NCBI GenBank assembly: GCA_032716605.1
Contig: CM064480.1
Span: 20,609,651 to 20,673,650, forward strand
From: Paralithodes platypus
Lineage: Eukaryota; Arthropoda; Malacostraca; Decapoda; Lithodidae
Reading direction: 5' to 3'
DNA: 64,000 nucleotides
How positions within the stretch are numbered: position 1 is the stretch's first letter; the number at the start of each line of letters is the position of its first letter. The notes under the pieces are model-generated. The model was not told the origin of the DNA, ran no database searches, and worked only from the letters and a program-made list of their open reading frames with translations. The position numbers were made by a program, and so were the translations under genes. Of the stretch, positions 54,059-64,000 are shown one piece after another.

Positions 54059-55906
54059 TGTTACGAACTGGCACTCGGGTACACAAGGGCTCTCAATCAG
54101 GACTCGAATACGGCTCGCTGCCACAACGGAAACACACGATCCCAACCCCTGAGTACTGCCAGCCGAACAAAAAACACCAATACCCTCCAGAGTTCAATCT
54201 GCTATAACGGGGTATACAAGAACTCGGTACTAGTGTTCAACAACAGACTAATAAAGAGACAGGAATTATCTAGTCTGGTCAACAATCAAACAATGAAGTA
54301 AGAAACAACAACACCAAAGAATAGTGTTGGCCGAAGCCGAAGTAATCCACCCTTGACTATGAACTTAAGAAGTCCACCACCCTGTACTTCGGATCGGCAC
54401 TATTACGTTACGTTAATTAATAGTCCTTAAGCATCGAGCAAGGAATCTTCTGAAAAAAGTTAGATGCTTCTCGGATGCTCGTAAGAAGTACGTATCGGAT
54501 TTTGAACAGTAATTCAATAAGCAAAAACACTGGCAATTAAATACTATTAAAGGCTTAAATTGGCATAAGAATAATTAAAAGAATATGCAATAGTAAATGG
54601 CAAACATTAAAAAGAAGTACTCCGCAAATGCAACGGCAATAGCCTACTCGGATTGTGCTTGTGGGCCACTAATCACTAAAGTAGCCAAGCTTGCAACACA
54701 TGAAATCAATAGTGCATAAACAATATCATACATAAGGAAAGCTTCAATACTATTCTGTATCTACTAATCGAGTAAAGTCTAGCTGGGGTACTGTAGGCAA
54801 AAAGGTAGCAGTGACTGAGCAAAAACGGCTCGTAGCCTAGCGAAGTCCTCACAACTGTTTAAAGTATTACATTAAAACTAACAAGTGCACTTTGAGAAAT
54901 CCAGATCCCTTGTATCTGGTTTTCTCCCGGCTCCTTGACAAAGTAAAAACAAACTGTTAATAAAATACAGGGTGGTTAGGCTCTTGCCCTCACGCACTGT
55001 AAATTATTAACTCAACACAGTCAGCCGCGAAGACAACCTAGGCTTCACTGAACCGAAACGAGTATGCAGGTTTATCGCTTAACCACTGCATCAAACAACA
55101 ACTCGTAACACAGAAAAGCCTTACCCCAGTCTAGCATTACCTAGACTAGCAGAAAACAGGAATAATAATAATAACACACAGGGAAATGCATATACAAGTG
55201 CAACAAACATAAATCAATCCTATTCTAAGTCAACCCTTCCAAAATAGGCTATCTAATAGGCAAGTATCTCGTGAGAACTCAAGCGATAATACGTTGGCTG
55301 ACTAGCTCTGCACCAACGGGACCATGGAAGTTAAACAGGTAGGGAAAAGAGGAATAAGAATGTAAGGTAGTAGAGAAAGTTCCCATCAGTCAGAAGAATA
55401 TATATAGTTAGCAAGGGAAATGAGAAGTCGCTCTGCCTAATGAGTTCTGATGAAAAAATGGCTAGACTTCCCTTTTATACCCGGCCCTCTAGTGAGCCCA
55501 ACGTGAACTACTAAGGACAGCCCACTGACAACCATTACGTAATTTCTCTCTCTCCTCTGGGATACACAAAGGCTCCCCTAGCACTGAGGGAGGGAGGAAT
55601 GCGAGTGAGTTAGGCCCACCTCCCGCCTGGCGCACCCACTGACCCCCAACTGTGGCTGTTTCTCTTCCCATCATTACAAATAAGTTTTACACACAATACT
55701 TATAACTAATGATATAAAATAGAACTCGTTGACTCAGATGAAAACAAAATACATATTCATAATACTTATAGTACAACGGCTCACATGAACTAAGTTAGGA
55801 AACTCTACATAGACTACAGCCAAAGTTCCTGCCCTGACGATCCTAGCGAGAGTGGGGCATGACTAGGCGTTCTGTACAGCATGCTCACACGTGGACATGC
55901 GTCACA
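54059..55906 (-). repeat. Gypsy element 5' LTR (coding sense)
   Basis: Same length and ends as 46490-48337; the transcription start should lie here for the minus-strand element. Confidence 0.92.
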
Positions 55907-55910
55907 CTAT

Positions 55911-56470
55911 GCAACATCCATGTCAATCACATTATAAACCATGTACAATCCCAAGGGTTCAAGGTCAACTTGGCAAAGTCACATCTTGTTCCCACACGGG
56001 TAATTCAGTGGATAGGGCTGGTCTGGGACACAGCCAATCTTACTCTCAATCAGAGTGTGGACAACCGCAACAGATTTCAAAAGAAATTGTTTATGTTTCT
56101 CCACAGTCTGAACACCACGATAAGGACATGAGAATCCCTGGTCGGCTCTCTCAATTGGATTCAACTAACTGTAAAGTTGGGCCGATTGAAAGTAAAGAAA
56201 TTAATCTTGGAAGGAAACAAATATTTCCTGCTATTGCCGGCGGGAAAGTTGTGGAAAATTTCTCCATTAATTCACAGCTTACTGTCGGTCTGGGCGAGGA
56301 GAGAAATATTGCACTCAATAATGACGTGGGCTTCTCCCCCACCTACGGTATGGGTAGACACAGATGCTTCAGGGACAATAAGCTGGGGTTATCAGTCGAG
56401 CGTAGGCCATCAGGGTCAGGGTCTTTGGTCCCAAACCGAGAATTTTCATATCAACGAGCAAGAGCTCTTA
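55911..56470 (+). pseudogene. DIRS C RT C-terminal part and RNase H start
   Basis: Resumes in phase after the Gypsy element: NIHVNHIINHV, GFKVNLAKSHLVP, IQWIGLVWDTANLTL, then after a frame change near 56125 the RNase H motif VWVDTDASGTISWG and HINEQELL. It is cut after codon TTA 56468-56470 by the TTA-flanked MITE and continues at 57678. Homologous to 14740-15330 in DIRS A. Confidence 0.85.
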
Positions 56471-57674
56471 TGCCCCTTTCCCACTTATGAGATTTCATAC
56501 GATTTTCGTCGCCGAGGACGTAGTCTTGTCAATTCGCAACGAATGTGTGCGACGTTAACGATTTTGACCGTTAAAAACCGTTGACAAGTTTACACTCGGC
56601 GACGATGTCGCCGATGGATAAGACCAATCGGCGACATTATGCAACGTCATCGGCAAATTGAGCTATGATTCGCCGATGACCTCGGCGAGAGATGGAGAGA
56701 AACAGAAAAAAAAAACGAGGAGAGAGGGAGAGAAAGAGAAAACAAAAACAGCGAGGTTTGCTCAATGTTTGCGTTACGGCTTAATTGAGCCCACTTCGCC
56801 TTTTTTTTCTCTCTTTCTCTCCCTCTCTCCTCGTTTTTTTTTCTCTTTCTCTCCATCTCTCTTTGCCTTGTATCCGTTCGGCCCCGTTCAGCCTACTGTT
56901 TTAAGACGTTTACCCCCATCCAGGTTTCAATATTTTCCTGGTGAGCGGCAGCGAGCCAACATATATACAAAATTTTGTTGAGAGCAAGCTAAATTTGTAC
57001 ATTTTTCGATAGAAAAATGTCTCCGGCGTGGCCGGATTTCTCCATATAATGCTGATTCGCTATCGCTTGCCAGAAAGATATCGATACTTGGATGGGGATA
57101 AACGTCTTAAAACAGTAGGCTGAATGGGGCTGAATGGATACAAACCAGAGAAAGAGAGAAAAGGAGAGAAAGATAAAAAAAAAACAGGTGAACCCCCCAA
57201 GAGAGGTGCATAGAAAAAAGGGTTGACAGGTTCACTATAGGCCTAATAATTTTTTTTTACCCACCTCGCCGAAGGTGCTCTTTGGCATCGTCGATGTTTT
57301 CGGAACATCTGAGAGCATCGGCGAGCAGAGCATCTGAGAGCATCGGTGAGCATCCGTGCAGCGTTGCAAAGGTATTTTTGTGCGAAACCCTCCGCGATGT
57401 CTCGCCGATGTTGCCGATGATCTCAGAGGGCCTCGCAGATCCCTCTGCGATGCTCGACGATGCTTGCGAGGGCTACGAACCCTCGTGAGTCCTCGTCCAA
57501 AATTTTGAACAAACCGAACATTTGCGATGACCCGCGAGGGCCATTGCGAGGCCTTGCGAGTCATACGATTATTATGCGAGGGTATACGATTGCTGTGCGA
57601 CATGTCACGAATGTGCCAATTTATGGGTGTCGGCGATGAAAATCGTATGAAGTCGCATAAGTGGGAAAGGGGCA
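56471..57674. mobile_element. Harbinger-like MITE, 1,204 bp, TTA duplication
   Basis: Flanked by TTA (56468-56470, 57675-57677). Terminal inverted repeats of about 45 bp begin TGCCCCTTTCCCACTTATG and end near TCGCCGA, with about three mismatches. Internally, 56868-56930 and 57088-57150 form a second inverted pair around GCCTACTGTTTTAAGACGTTTA. The GAGAGAGGGAG tract at 56705-56745 is mirrored by a CTCTCTC tract at 56805-56840. The rest is rich in short GCGATG/CATCGGCGA repeats. No transposase. A 3-bp TTA duplication fits PIF/Harbinger; removal restores the RNase H frame. Confidence 0.85.
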
Positions 57675-57677
57675 TTA

Positions 57678-58360
57678 GTCCCTTTATTTTTCCTTCAAAC
57701 TCACGGCTCCTCCTTGCAGGGGAAATCAGTAGCGTTTCGAATGGACAATTTGAATGCGGTGTCCTGCATTCAAAAGCAAGTGTCCATGAGGTCTCGGAAG
57801 TTGCTAGAGTTGTCAGAAGAGATTTTTGTTCTGGCCGAAGAGCTGAACATTCATCTCCATGCATCATACCTCCCAGGCGTAGCTCTGTCCCGGCGACAGA
57901 GCACCAAAGTAGAATGGGCAATCAAGCAAAACATCTTCAACCAGATGATTGCAGAGCCATACCGTCCACAAGTGGATCTATTCGCGTCCGAGGAGAACCA
58001 CAGGCTTCCTCTCTACCTAACCCGGCGGAGAATGACCGCGGCGGGGGGTCCAGACGCATTGTTGGATGACTGGAACAAGTGGAATTCCATCTATCTTTTT
58101 CCGCCTCCAGACACTTCACTCATGTGTCAGGTAGTTCACAAGCTACGGGGTTACCGGGGCTTAGTCTCGATGATCGCGCCTCTATTTCCGGCTCAGGTGT
58201 GGTACCACCAGTTGAAAATGTGGTGCGAGAACCCGGTGTCACTCCCGATCTCGTACTTCAACTTGGAGACAATTGGCAACCTAAAGACCTCGCTTACTTT
58301 TGCCTTTTGGATATTCAGAATGCCAAATGGTAACTCCGTATGGAGAGAGCGTTACTAATA
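57678..58360 (+). pseudogene. DIRS C RNase H end and methyltransferase-like tail
   Basis: Continues RNase H with SVAFRMDNLNAVSCIQKQ, then HASYLPGVALSRRQS; the PGVANVWADALSRR of DIRS A is shortened by about five codons, removing the last conserved Asp region. It then reads VDLFASEENHRLPLYLTRR, IYLFPPPDTSLM and MIAPLFPAQVWYHQL, and runs open to 58358. Unlike DIRS A, the tail is uninterrupted here. The FPPP block in this tail is the tentative counterpart of the DPPY/NPPF motif of adenine methyltransferases. It overlaps the recombinase frame by about 280 bp. Confidence 0.8.
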
Positions 58361-59370
58361 AATTCCTTAATCAGTATACTATGTCTACCAGAAGACAATA
58401 TCAATCGCATTGGAAGTCTTTCACAACTTGGATAGTAGAAATGGCGCAAACTGATGCATCAGTAGCTTTGGTTTTCAAGTACTTGGACTATTTGTTTGAA
58501 CAAAAACGCCTTTCTGTAGTTACGCTGAAGAATCATTTGTCTGCTATTATAACTCCCTTCTTTGACCTAACAGGGCTATCTATACCACAGGCGGAGGAGA
58601 AAGGTTTCATGAGGGCATGTTTCAAGCTTCGCCCACCACCCCGTCAGCTCATGCCTACCTGGTCACTTGACAAAGCTTTATCTTTGCTTCATTCGCGCAA
58701 GTATAATCATGCGCCGGATTTTGACTCACTGTTAAAGAAGGCTGTGTTCCTTTTGGCTTTGGCCACAGGTAACAGGGTGTCTGAGCTGGCGGCGATGAGC
58801 AACGAACCTAATTGCCTCTGGTTTGGGAGGCTCAATGAGAATGTTCAAATTGCTCCATCTCCCACGTTTGTTGCCAAGAACGAACATAGTGACCATGTTT
58901 TTTCTGAGTTTACAGTCCCAGCGCTTAAACGCAGGAATACACACCATGTCTTATGCCCTGTTCAGGCTTTAATGAAGTTGATGAGGGTTTCCCAGCCTCA
59001 ACAGCAGGGAGCCTTATGGGTCAGTAGTACAGGTATTCGCGTCATGAGAAGAAAACTAGCTTCTTTCCTCGTAGATGTAATTCGTGAAAGTAATCCTGGT
59101 GTAGTGGGAAGGGCCCACGACATCAGAAAATGGGCAGTCTCTTTGCGTTTTTTGCATAATTATGCAATTGATGACATAGCAAATACAAAGTTGTGGGCTT
59201 CCAATCATACTTTCATGACGCGATACCTATCGGTGGCTTTGGATAAACCAAAATTTACCTGTGGCTCTGCACCAGCGGGTCTAGTTGGTCTATGTGCTAC
59301 TAAAGTTAAGTTTAATCTTAATGGTAAAAAGGAGGGGGGGGGGGGGGGGGGGGGGGGTCAAGACCCCTAG
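58079..59370 (+). CDS. DIRS C tyrosine recombinase
   Basis: N-terminal part in the frame 58079-58333, with a frame change near 58325 into 58300-59370. Core-binding: STRRQYQSHWKSFTTW, LSVVTLKNHLSAI. Catalytic residues: Arg in ATGNRVSELAAM, HxxR in AHDIRKWAVSL, Tyr in FMTRYLSVALD. All are present as in DIRS A. If translation starts at the ATG at 58300, the frame is uninterrupted for 356 codons and the frame change is irrelevant. The last ~30 residues are encoded by the poly-G tract region. Probably able to act, although the rest of DIRS C is damaged. Confidence 0.85.
59333..59357. repeat. Poly-G tract at DIRS C recombinase end
   Basis: Run of about 24 G, the same position as the poly-C runs after the minus-strand DIRS recombinases; lengths differ between copies. 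Confidence 0.8.
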
Positions 59371-59672
59371 ACCCTCCGCCGGACTATGTGATAAGTTCAC
59401 AAGCTGTGATACTTGATAAGTCGAGCTGGTTATACAGGTCAACATTTTATTTTTGTAAGATATCTTTAATAGTTGCAACAATAAGATATTAAGGTAATAT
59501 TGTACAAAATATATAGTATGTACAAATTAATTTTAAGGACATAAGATATAATCAAATTATTTATTTGTGCCTTTACAGTGTTGGACAAGAATAAAATAAT
59601 TTTTCTTGGAAAACAAATTTTATTGAATCACAATGTGATATTCTTTACATATGTACCTGTACCGTTACTTAT

Positions 59673-59704
59673 AAGCAGATCTTCTTCGAAGTAACGCACT
59701 GCTT
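59673..59704 (+). promoter_or_regulatory. Conserved DIRS 3'-region hairpin (copy C)
   Basis: AAGCAGATCTTCTTCGAAGTAACGCACTGCTT; inverse-strand form matches 140-168 and, more distantly, A and D. Confidence 0.5.
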
Positions 59705-59844
59705 TTCTTTCCATTTTTCTATATTATTGTATGCAAACAATAAAGACTTAAGATTGTTATATGGTTCTTTTTCTCTACCTATGGTAGTTTGTTAGTGGTT
59801 TAGTGTCACGAATGTCCCCCTCCAGACTTGAGATATCAGGCATA

Positions 59845-60354
59845 TCGTCAATGATGGAGGGGCCACTAATAAATTATAGGTTTGAGTCCCGGAGGGAAGA
59901 ATGAAAACCTAATATTTAGTAGTGGCCCCGAAATCATTGACGATGTAGGGCCCTCCCTTCCATCCCCTTCCCATTCGTTGATGTCTTGAGTTTAATCTTG
60001 ATATATCAATGAAGAAGGAATGGCGTCGCTGGGTTCAGCGTCTCGGGTAGAATCCACAAAAGACATCCACGAGTTGGAAAGCCTTAATATAAAAATTATT
60101 AAGTCAATTTTTATTTTTTATTTTTTTACGAAGTTTTTTCGTAGTGAGTACCCAATCATAAAGATGATTCCATAAGAGAATTAGCGTTACACTTATGATG
60201 TTAGTACGCTTTCCCCTGCGGCGGGTGTTTCAAACAGGCTGACCGCGGGTGCTTGAAAGAGCACTATTATATTAATAGGCATATCGTCAATGATTTCGGG
60301 GCCACTACTAAATATTAGGTTTTCATTCTTCCCTTCGGGACTCAAACCTATAAT
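59845..60354 (+). repeat. DIRS C internal complementary region and right inverted repeat
   Basis: 59845-59873 is the inverse of the left edge (36936-36965); 59874-59942 is the inverse of the right edge (60285-60354), the two joined directly as in a circle junction. 60012-60300 is the inverse of the left repeat segments at 36936-37115 and 37495-37570. TACGAAGTTTTTTCGTA lies at 60127. Confidence 0.9.
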
Positions 60355-60694
60355 CGTTCCTCCTAGATATTTAAAACAATCTACTTGTTCCTATATTTCC
60401 CCATCCAGCCTCACATCTAGATTTACCCTACGAGCACCCATATTACACACCATTACTTTACTTTTATTGACGTTCACCTTCAGCTTCCTCCTCCCATAAA
60501 CCACATAAAATTCTTTGACTACCCGCTGCAATTTCTCCTCAGAATCCGCCACCAACGCTGTGTCATCAGCGAACAGCAACTGATTCAACTCCCAATCTCT
60601 ACCATTCTTTCCTACTAAATCTAATCCTCTTCCCATAGTTCTCATTTTCACCTCCCTCACCACACCTTCCATAAATATATTAAACAGCCATGGT
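60355..60694 (-). pseudogene. LINE RT palm, split from 36030-36934 by DIRS C
   Basis: Minus strand: SPWLFNIFMEGVVREV, then QLLFADDTALVADSEEKLQ (catalytic FADD), then RRKLKVNVNKSKVMVC and NLDVRLDGEI, followed by a stop and DCFKYLGG at the junction. The next expected RT block, EVKQRVCEGRKVFGAMG, is at 36934 and below. Upstream (above 60694) the LINE stops at another insertion. Confidence 0.8.
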
Positions 60695-63328
60695 GACTGT
60701 TATGCCCTGTTTTTCTACAGGATTAACTTGGGTAATGTGAGTTCTAACTGACTGGGTATAGAAGGCTGCATGCACAAAACAAGGTATGAGGAATAGAGAA
60801 CACAAAATAAACACACGGTAACAAGACACACGATCACGTTTATTGATATACACACTTCTGAATACTCGTACAAGACAAATGGTAGAACTGAACAACACTA
60901 GCATAAGTGGATCTGGATGGAGCCTAGTCTCCCACTTCCAACGTTCAGGTATTAATCTTCTGATCACTGGCTTTATTCACAAGTTTATATACTGGAGACC
61001 ATCAATGTTACTTATAGATTCATATTCACTGTTAGATTTATTACTGGTAGCTCTGGTGCACAAGTAGTAGTTCACAGACTAGATTAGACACGCGTATTTT
61101 AGAGCACGGGAATTCTAGTAACCTCAGGGGGTACTGATCTAAGTTTTATATTCTTGTATCAGAAATACATAGAACGCAAATAAGTGGGCGAACATTCAGA
61201 TATCACTAGGGTTTCACTTCTATGTAATAATATCTGGATATATGGGTAATTACGAGAGTTAATATCGCCTGTTAATTAATAAACACATACGCTTAGCACT
61301 TCCTAATGGAATGGTTATATATGAATTATACTGGGGCAAAGATATAGCCACTTCATAGAAATATTAATAAGTGAATCTCTAAATAGCACTGTAACACTGA
61401 GTAGAGTGAATCTTGGGTAGTATTTGATTGGTCTGGTCCTGGTTATCTTGCGTCCGTGATGTTGGGGGCTAACGACTGGTTCCGCGGCCGTCCAGATGGT
61501 CCATATGTAGGAAGTTCTCAAGTACGTGGACAGGTCCTTCTATCCAAATCTGCCACGGAGTCTGCTGGCTCTGGAACTCAATTCTCAGCAACCAACAAAT
61601 GATAGAGCTCGAGGTCAACTCTGGTGACCAACCACTGGTTGGTGTCTATCTTTCAACTGATTTTACTGGGGGCTGGAGCTTGATTTATAGGGGCAGTTTT
61701 GGACCCTGTAGGCCATAGGGATCTCGAGTTTTGATGGACTTATTTGAGCTCTCAATTGATACGGGAACTAGGTAAGGTGGTGATTACTGTTGTGGCACAT
61801 GGCTATATGGAGCCTTCATAATGTGATATAACTGAGCCTTAGTAAGAGGTACTATTTTGGCTATACTGGAAGTATTTAGGGGAGAGAGACTGGATCTACT
61901 TTGCGAGGAGGATTGGGACAGCTGTGATAGGAGCGTCTCTCTTAGATTGTTCAGTCTTCATTCTATGGTATAGCTGAGGTGCTAATTTGGTTATTGGAGT
62001 GTGCAAGAAAGGTTAATGGGTTATTGTGGGTTAATAGAGGTTAGTCAGGGTGTTAGTTATACATGGTTAGTTCAGTGATAGGAAGAATTCCTGGGCTACC
62101 TGGCAATGACCCGGAAGTCAAAACAGGGGTCAGGTATACCTCCGCAGGGGTCGGGGTCTCCCTTCTCGGGTGGGTGAAAAGGGGGAGGTGCGCGTCCTCT
62201 CTCTGTGATGGTCGTCCGGGCGGCTGTGGCTGGGGGCTTGCCATATTACAAGTGTTTGTAATAACCCTCTGTTTATGAGACAGATGTGGGTGTTCGTAAT
62301 ACTAAAACCGAAGGTGCCTTGACCAGCTGGTTTAATTGGTTGGGTTGTTAATTGCATGGTTTGTTGGATGTGGGGGAGACTGGGTTGCTAACTCTGCCAC
62401 ATTTATTTGGAAGTATGGCAATAGAAGTTAGTCACTGGCGAGGCGGCTAGCCTCGCACTGACGATCATTTGGTACAGGGTTGTGAATGGGTTGTGAGGGA
62501 ATAGATGGCATGCAAAGGGTTAGTAAAGTTCTAATGGTGTTCCTTCCTACTGGGGAAGGTAGGCTGGATAGGAGTATATATACAAAAGGTTTGAGAATGT
62601 TAGTAACGGAAAAGTTAAGGATATTCAGGGGGTATGCTGGAGAGGCTAGGTCGGAAGGGAGTCGAGGAGCGTGGGGGGGTAACGAGAGGGAGAGGGTTAA
62701 GGGGGTCTACGTGGAAGTTTGACCCTAAGGTCTCTGGGCGTAGGGGTGGCATTAGACTACAGTTGGTATCGTAGCCTGGGGGTTAATGACAGGGATGGTA
62801 TGTTAGCCAAACGCTACCGGGGGATGAGCAATATGTGGTGGTATATGAGTCTGGAAAGGATAGAATCATGTGGACTGTGGGGCTGTGGGGAAGAGGAGGT
62901 TAACTGTAGGTGTGTGCTTGACTGTGGATAAAAGTAGAGAAAAACATGGTGTATTATTACTCGTCAATACGAGGGGTTATGGACACTATTATTTGACACG
63001 ATTTCTTGCTGATCTAGTTGTCCCTGGGAACTGCGTTTTCTATGAAATATAGACCAAAGAAAGCGGCAGTTCGTAGGGGTACTTCGTTATTGTTTCGTGG
63101 TAGATATGTGTCGAGACAATGGTAAAAAAGGGTTATCTATACAATCTCTGGTTGGGGTAAGAATTAGAGTTACTGCATGGTGGCTAACATCTTCAGTCAT
63201 TATCTCTGTCTAGGTCTTACAGGAATAATGGTTATACTGTATATACAATGGTGTACCCGTGGGTATCATAGTTTCTTATCAATTATGACATGGAGGTTAA
63301 CATATTACTTCTCGGATGGAAGAACATA
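60695..63328. other. Unassigned repeat-like region, possible LTR start
   Basis: Begins TGTTATGCCCTG exactly where the LINE RT breaks off, as an LTR read from its far end would; on the minus strand AATAAA occurs near 60840. I could not find the opposite end with a target duplication, and no coding frame is convincing. The part from 62050 to 63330 is G-rich on the plus strand with only short frames. Confidence 0.4.
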
Positions 63329-64000
63329 CTATAGGTTTGACTCCTGTAAGGAGATAAAGAAAACCTAATATTTAGTAGTGGCCCCGTAATCATTGACGAA
63401 CATGCCTATTACATAAGGCATCCTCTTCAAACACTAATCCGCTGTAGTTTGAATCTACCGCGCAGAGCATTTAAAATCTGAGGAGCCTTCATCATGAGCA
63501 CACGCGACCTCACTCATGGCTTCAGTCATTATGAATTGGGTTCTCACTACGAAAAAACTACGTAAAAAATAAAAAACAAAAAGAAAATAAGAATAACTAT
63601 CCAATAAGCTTTCCATCATATCGTGGATGTACCTGTGTGGATCTTTGACCAGACGCTGATTCAGGCGTCATTCTTCCTTCACTGACATATCAAGTAAACC
63701 AAAATCCTTAATACATCAACGAATGGGAAGGGGATGGTCGGGAGGGCCCCAGTCGTCAATGATTACGGGGCCACTACTAAATATTAGGTTTTCTTTATCT
63801 CCTTACAGGAGTCAAACCTATAATTTATTAGTGGCCCCTCCATCATTGACGAACATGCCTGATTTCTAAGACTGGAGGGGGACATTCGTAATCATATCAT
63901 AACTCTAGAAAAGCAGATAATCAAACAACCACATAGTAGTCTTACTTTTGTAAAAAAGAGATATTCGGGTGCATAAACTTTATACAGCCTAAATCTTCAA
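63329..64000 (-). mobile_element. DIRS E right repeat, internal complementary region and 3' UTR, cut by window end
   Basis: 63329-63753 right repeat, 63754-63860 internal complementary region, then AAGACTGGAGGGGGACATTCGTAATC as in A and D. The rest of the element (recombinase, RT, gag on the minus strand) should lie beyond 64000. Confidence 0.85.

Larger units (their letters stand above)
46490..55906 (-). mobile_element. Gypsy-type LTR retrotransposon, Gmr1-like (integrase before RT)
   Basis: 9,417 bp, with CTAT duplicated at 46486-46489 and 55907-55910. LTRs 46490-48337 and 54059-55906 are each 1,848 bp and nearly identical (about ten differences noticed by eye), implying recent insertion. 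Coding strand is minus: primer site 54056-54040, Gag-Pol 53858-48732, polypurine tract 48350-48338. Pol order is protease, integrase, RT, RNase H, as in Gmr1-type Gypsy elements and unlike ordinary Gypsy. No env-like frame. Confidence 0.93.
36936..60354 (+). mobile_element. DIRS C, plus strand, carrying four nested transposons
   Basis: Left edge TTATTAGTGGCCCCTCC (36938), left repeat, long 5' UTR, gag (42818-45782), RT/RNase H/methyltransferase-like (45785-58360), tyrosine recombinase (58079-59370), internal complementary region (59845-59942) and right repeat to CCTATAAT (60354). Subtracting piggyBac, TTAA MITE, Gypsy element and TTA MITE leaves about 8.4 kb, the size of DIRS A. It is inserted in a minus-strand LINE whose halves abut both ends. 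Confidence 0.9.

Noticed and set aside
60695..63328. Complete LTR element
   Set aside because: A plausible LTR-like start is seen, but no matching end, target duplication or pol frame was found.

Overview
The window is repeat-rich eukaryotic DNA. I recognise no host gene. It contains DIRS-type tyrosine-recombinase retrotransposons, L2/CR1-type LINEs with ATT tails, a Jockey-like LINE, a Gypsy element with copia-like pol order, piggyBac, pogo/Tigger-like and Harbinger-like DNA elements, and a tRNA-derived SINE. This mixture, especially many DIRS1-like copies, suggests an invertebrate animal and most likely a decapod crustacean. That is an inference from element types; no host marker is present.

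Layout. 1-960: 3' end of a minus-strand DIRS element. 1696-4112: degenerate minus-strand LINE broken by a tRNA-derived SINE (3284-3510). About 4180-10534: plus-strand L2-like LINE with a 2A-like sequence, two PHD fingers, an AP endonuclease and RT, interrupted by an 1,800-bp solo LTR (8087-9886). 11127-33037: DIRS B (minus), whose gag is split by DIRS A (12005-27008, minus). The RT of DIRS A is in turn split by DIRS D (15509-21920, minus), an RT-less derivative. A 5'-truncated Jockey-like LINE (27655-30071) also sits in the gag of B. 33146-35067: two TA-flanked DNA elements. 36030-36934 plus 60355-60694: two halves of one minus-strand LINE split by DIRS C (36936-60354, plus). DIRS C itself carries a piggyBac element (38465-42532), a TTAA-flanked MITE (43755-44104), a complete Gypsy element (46490-55906) and a TTA-flanked MITE (56471-57674). 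63329-64000: start of DIRS E.

The DIRS copies show the full family architecture: inverted terminal repeats, an internal complementary region joining copies of the two outer edges, Gag, RT/RNase H plus a methyltransferase-like tail, and an overlapping tyrosine recombinase. Insertions are often so clean that removing the insert plus one target duplication rejoins the host element's reading frame, so the order of events can be read: LINE, then DIRS C, then its passengers; and DIRS B, then A, then D. The Gypsy element is the youngest-looking, with near-identical 1,848-bp LTRs and one uninterrupted 1,708-codon Gag-Pol frame.
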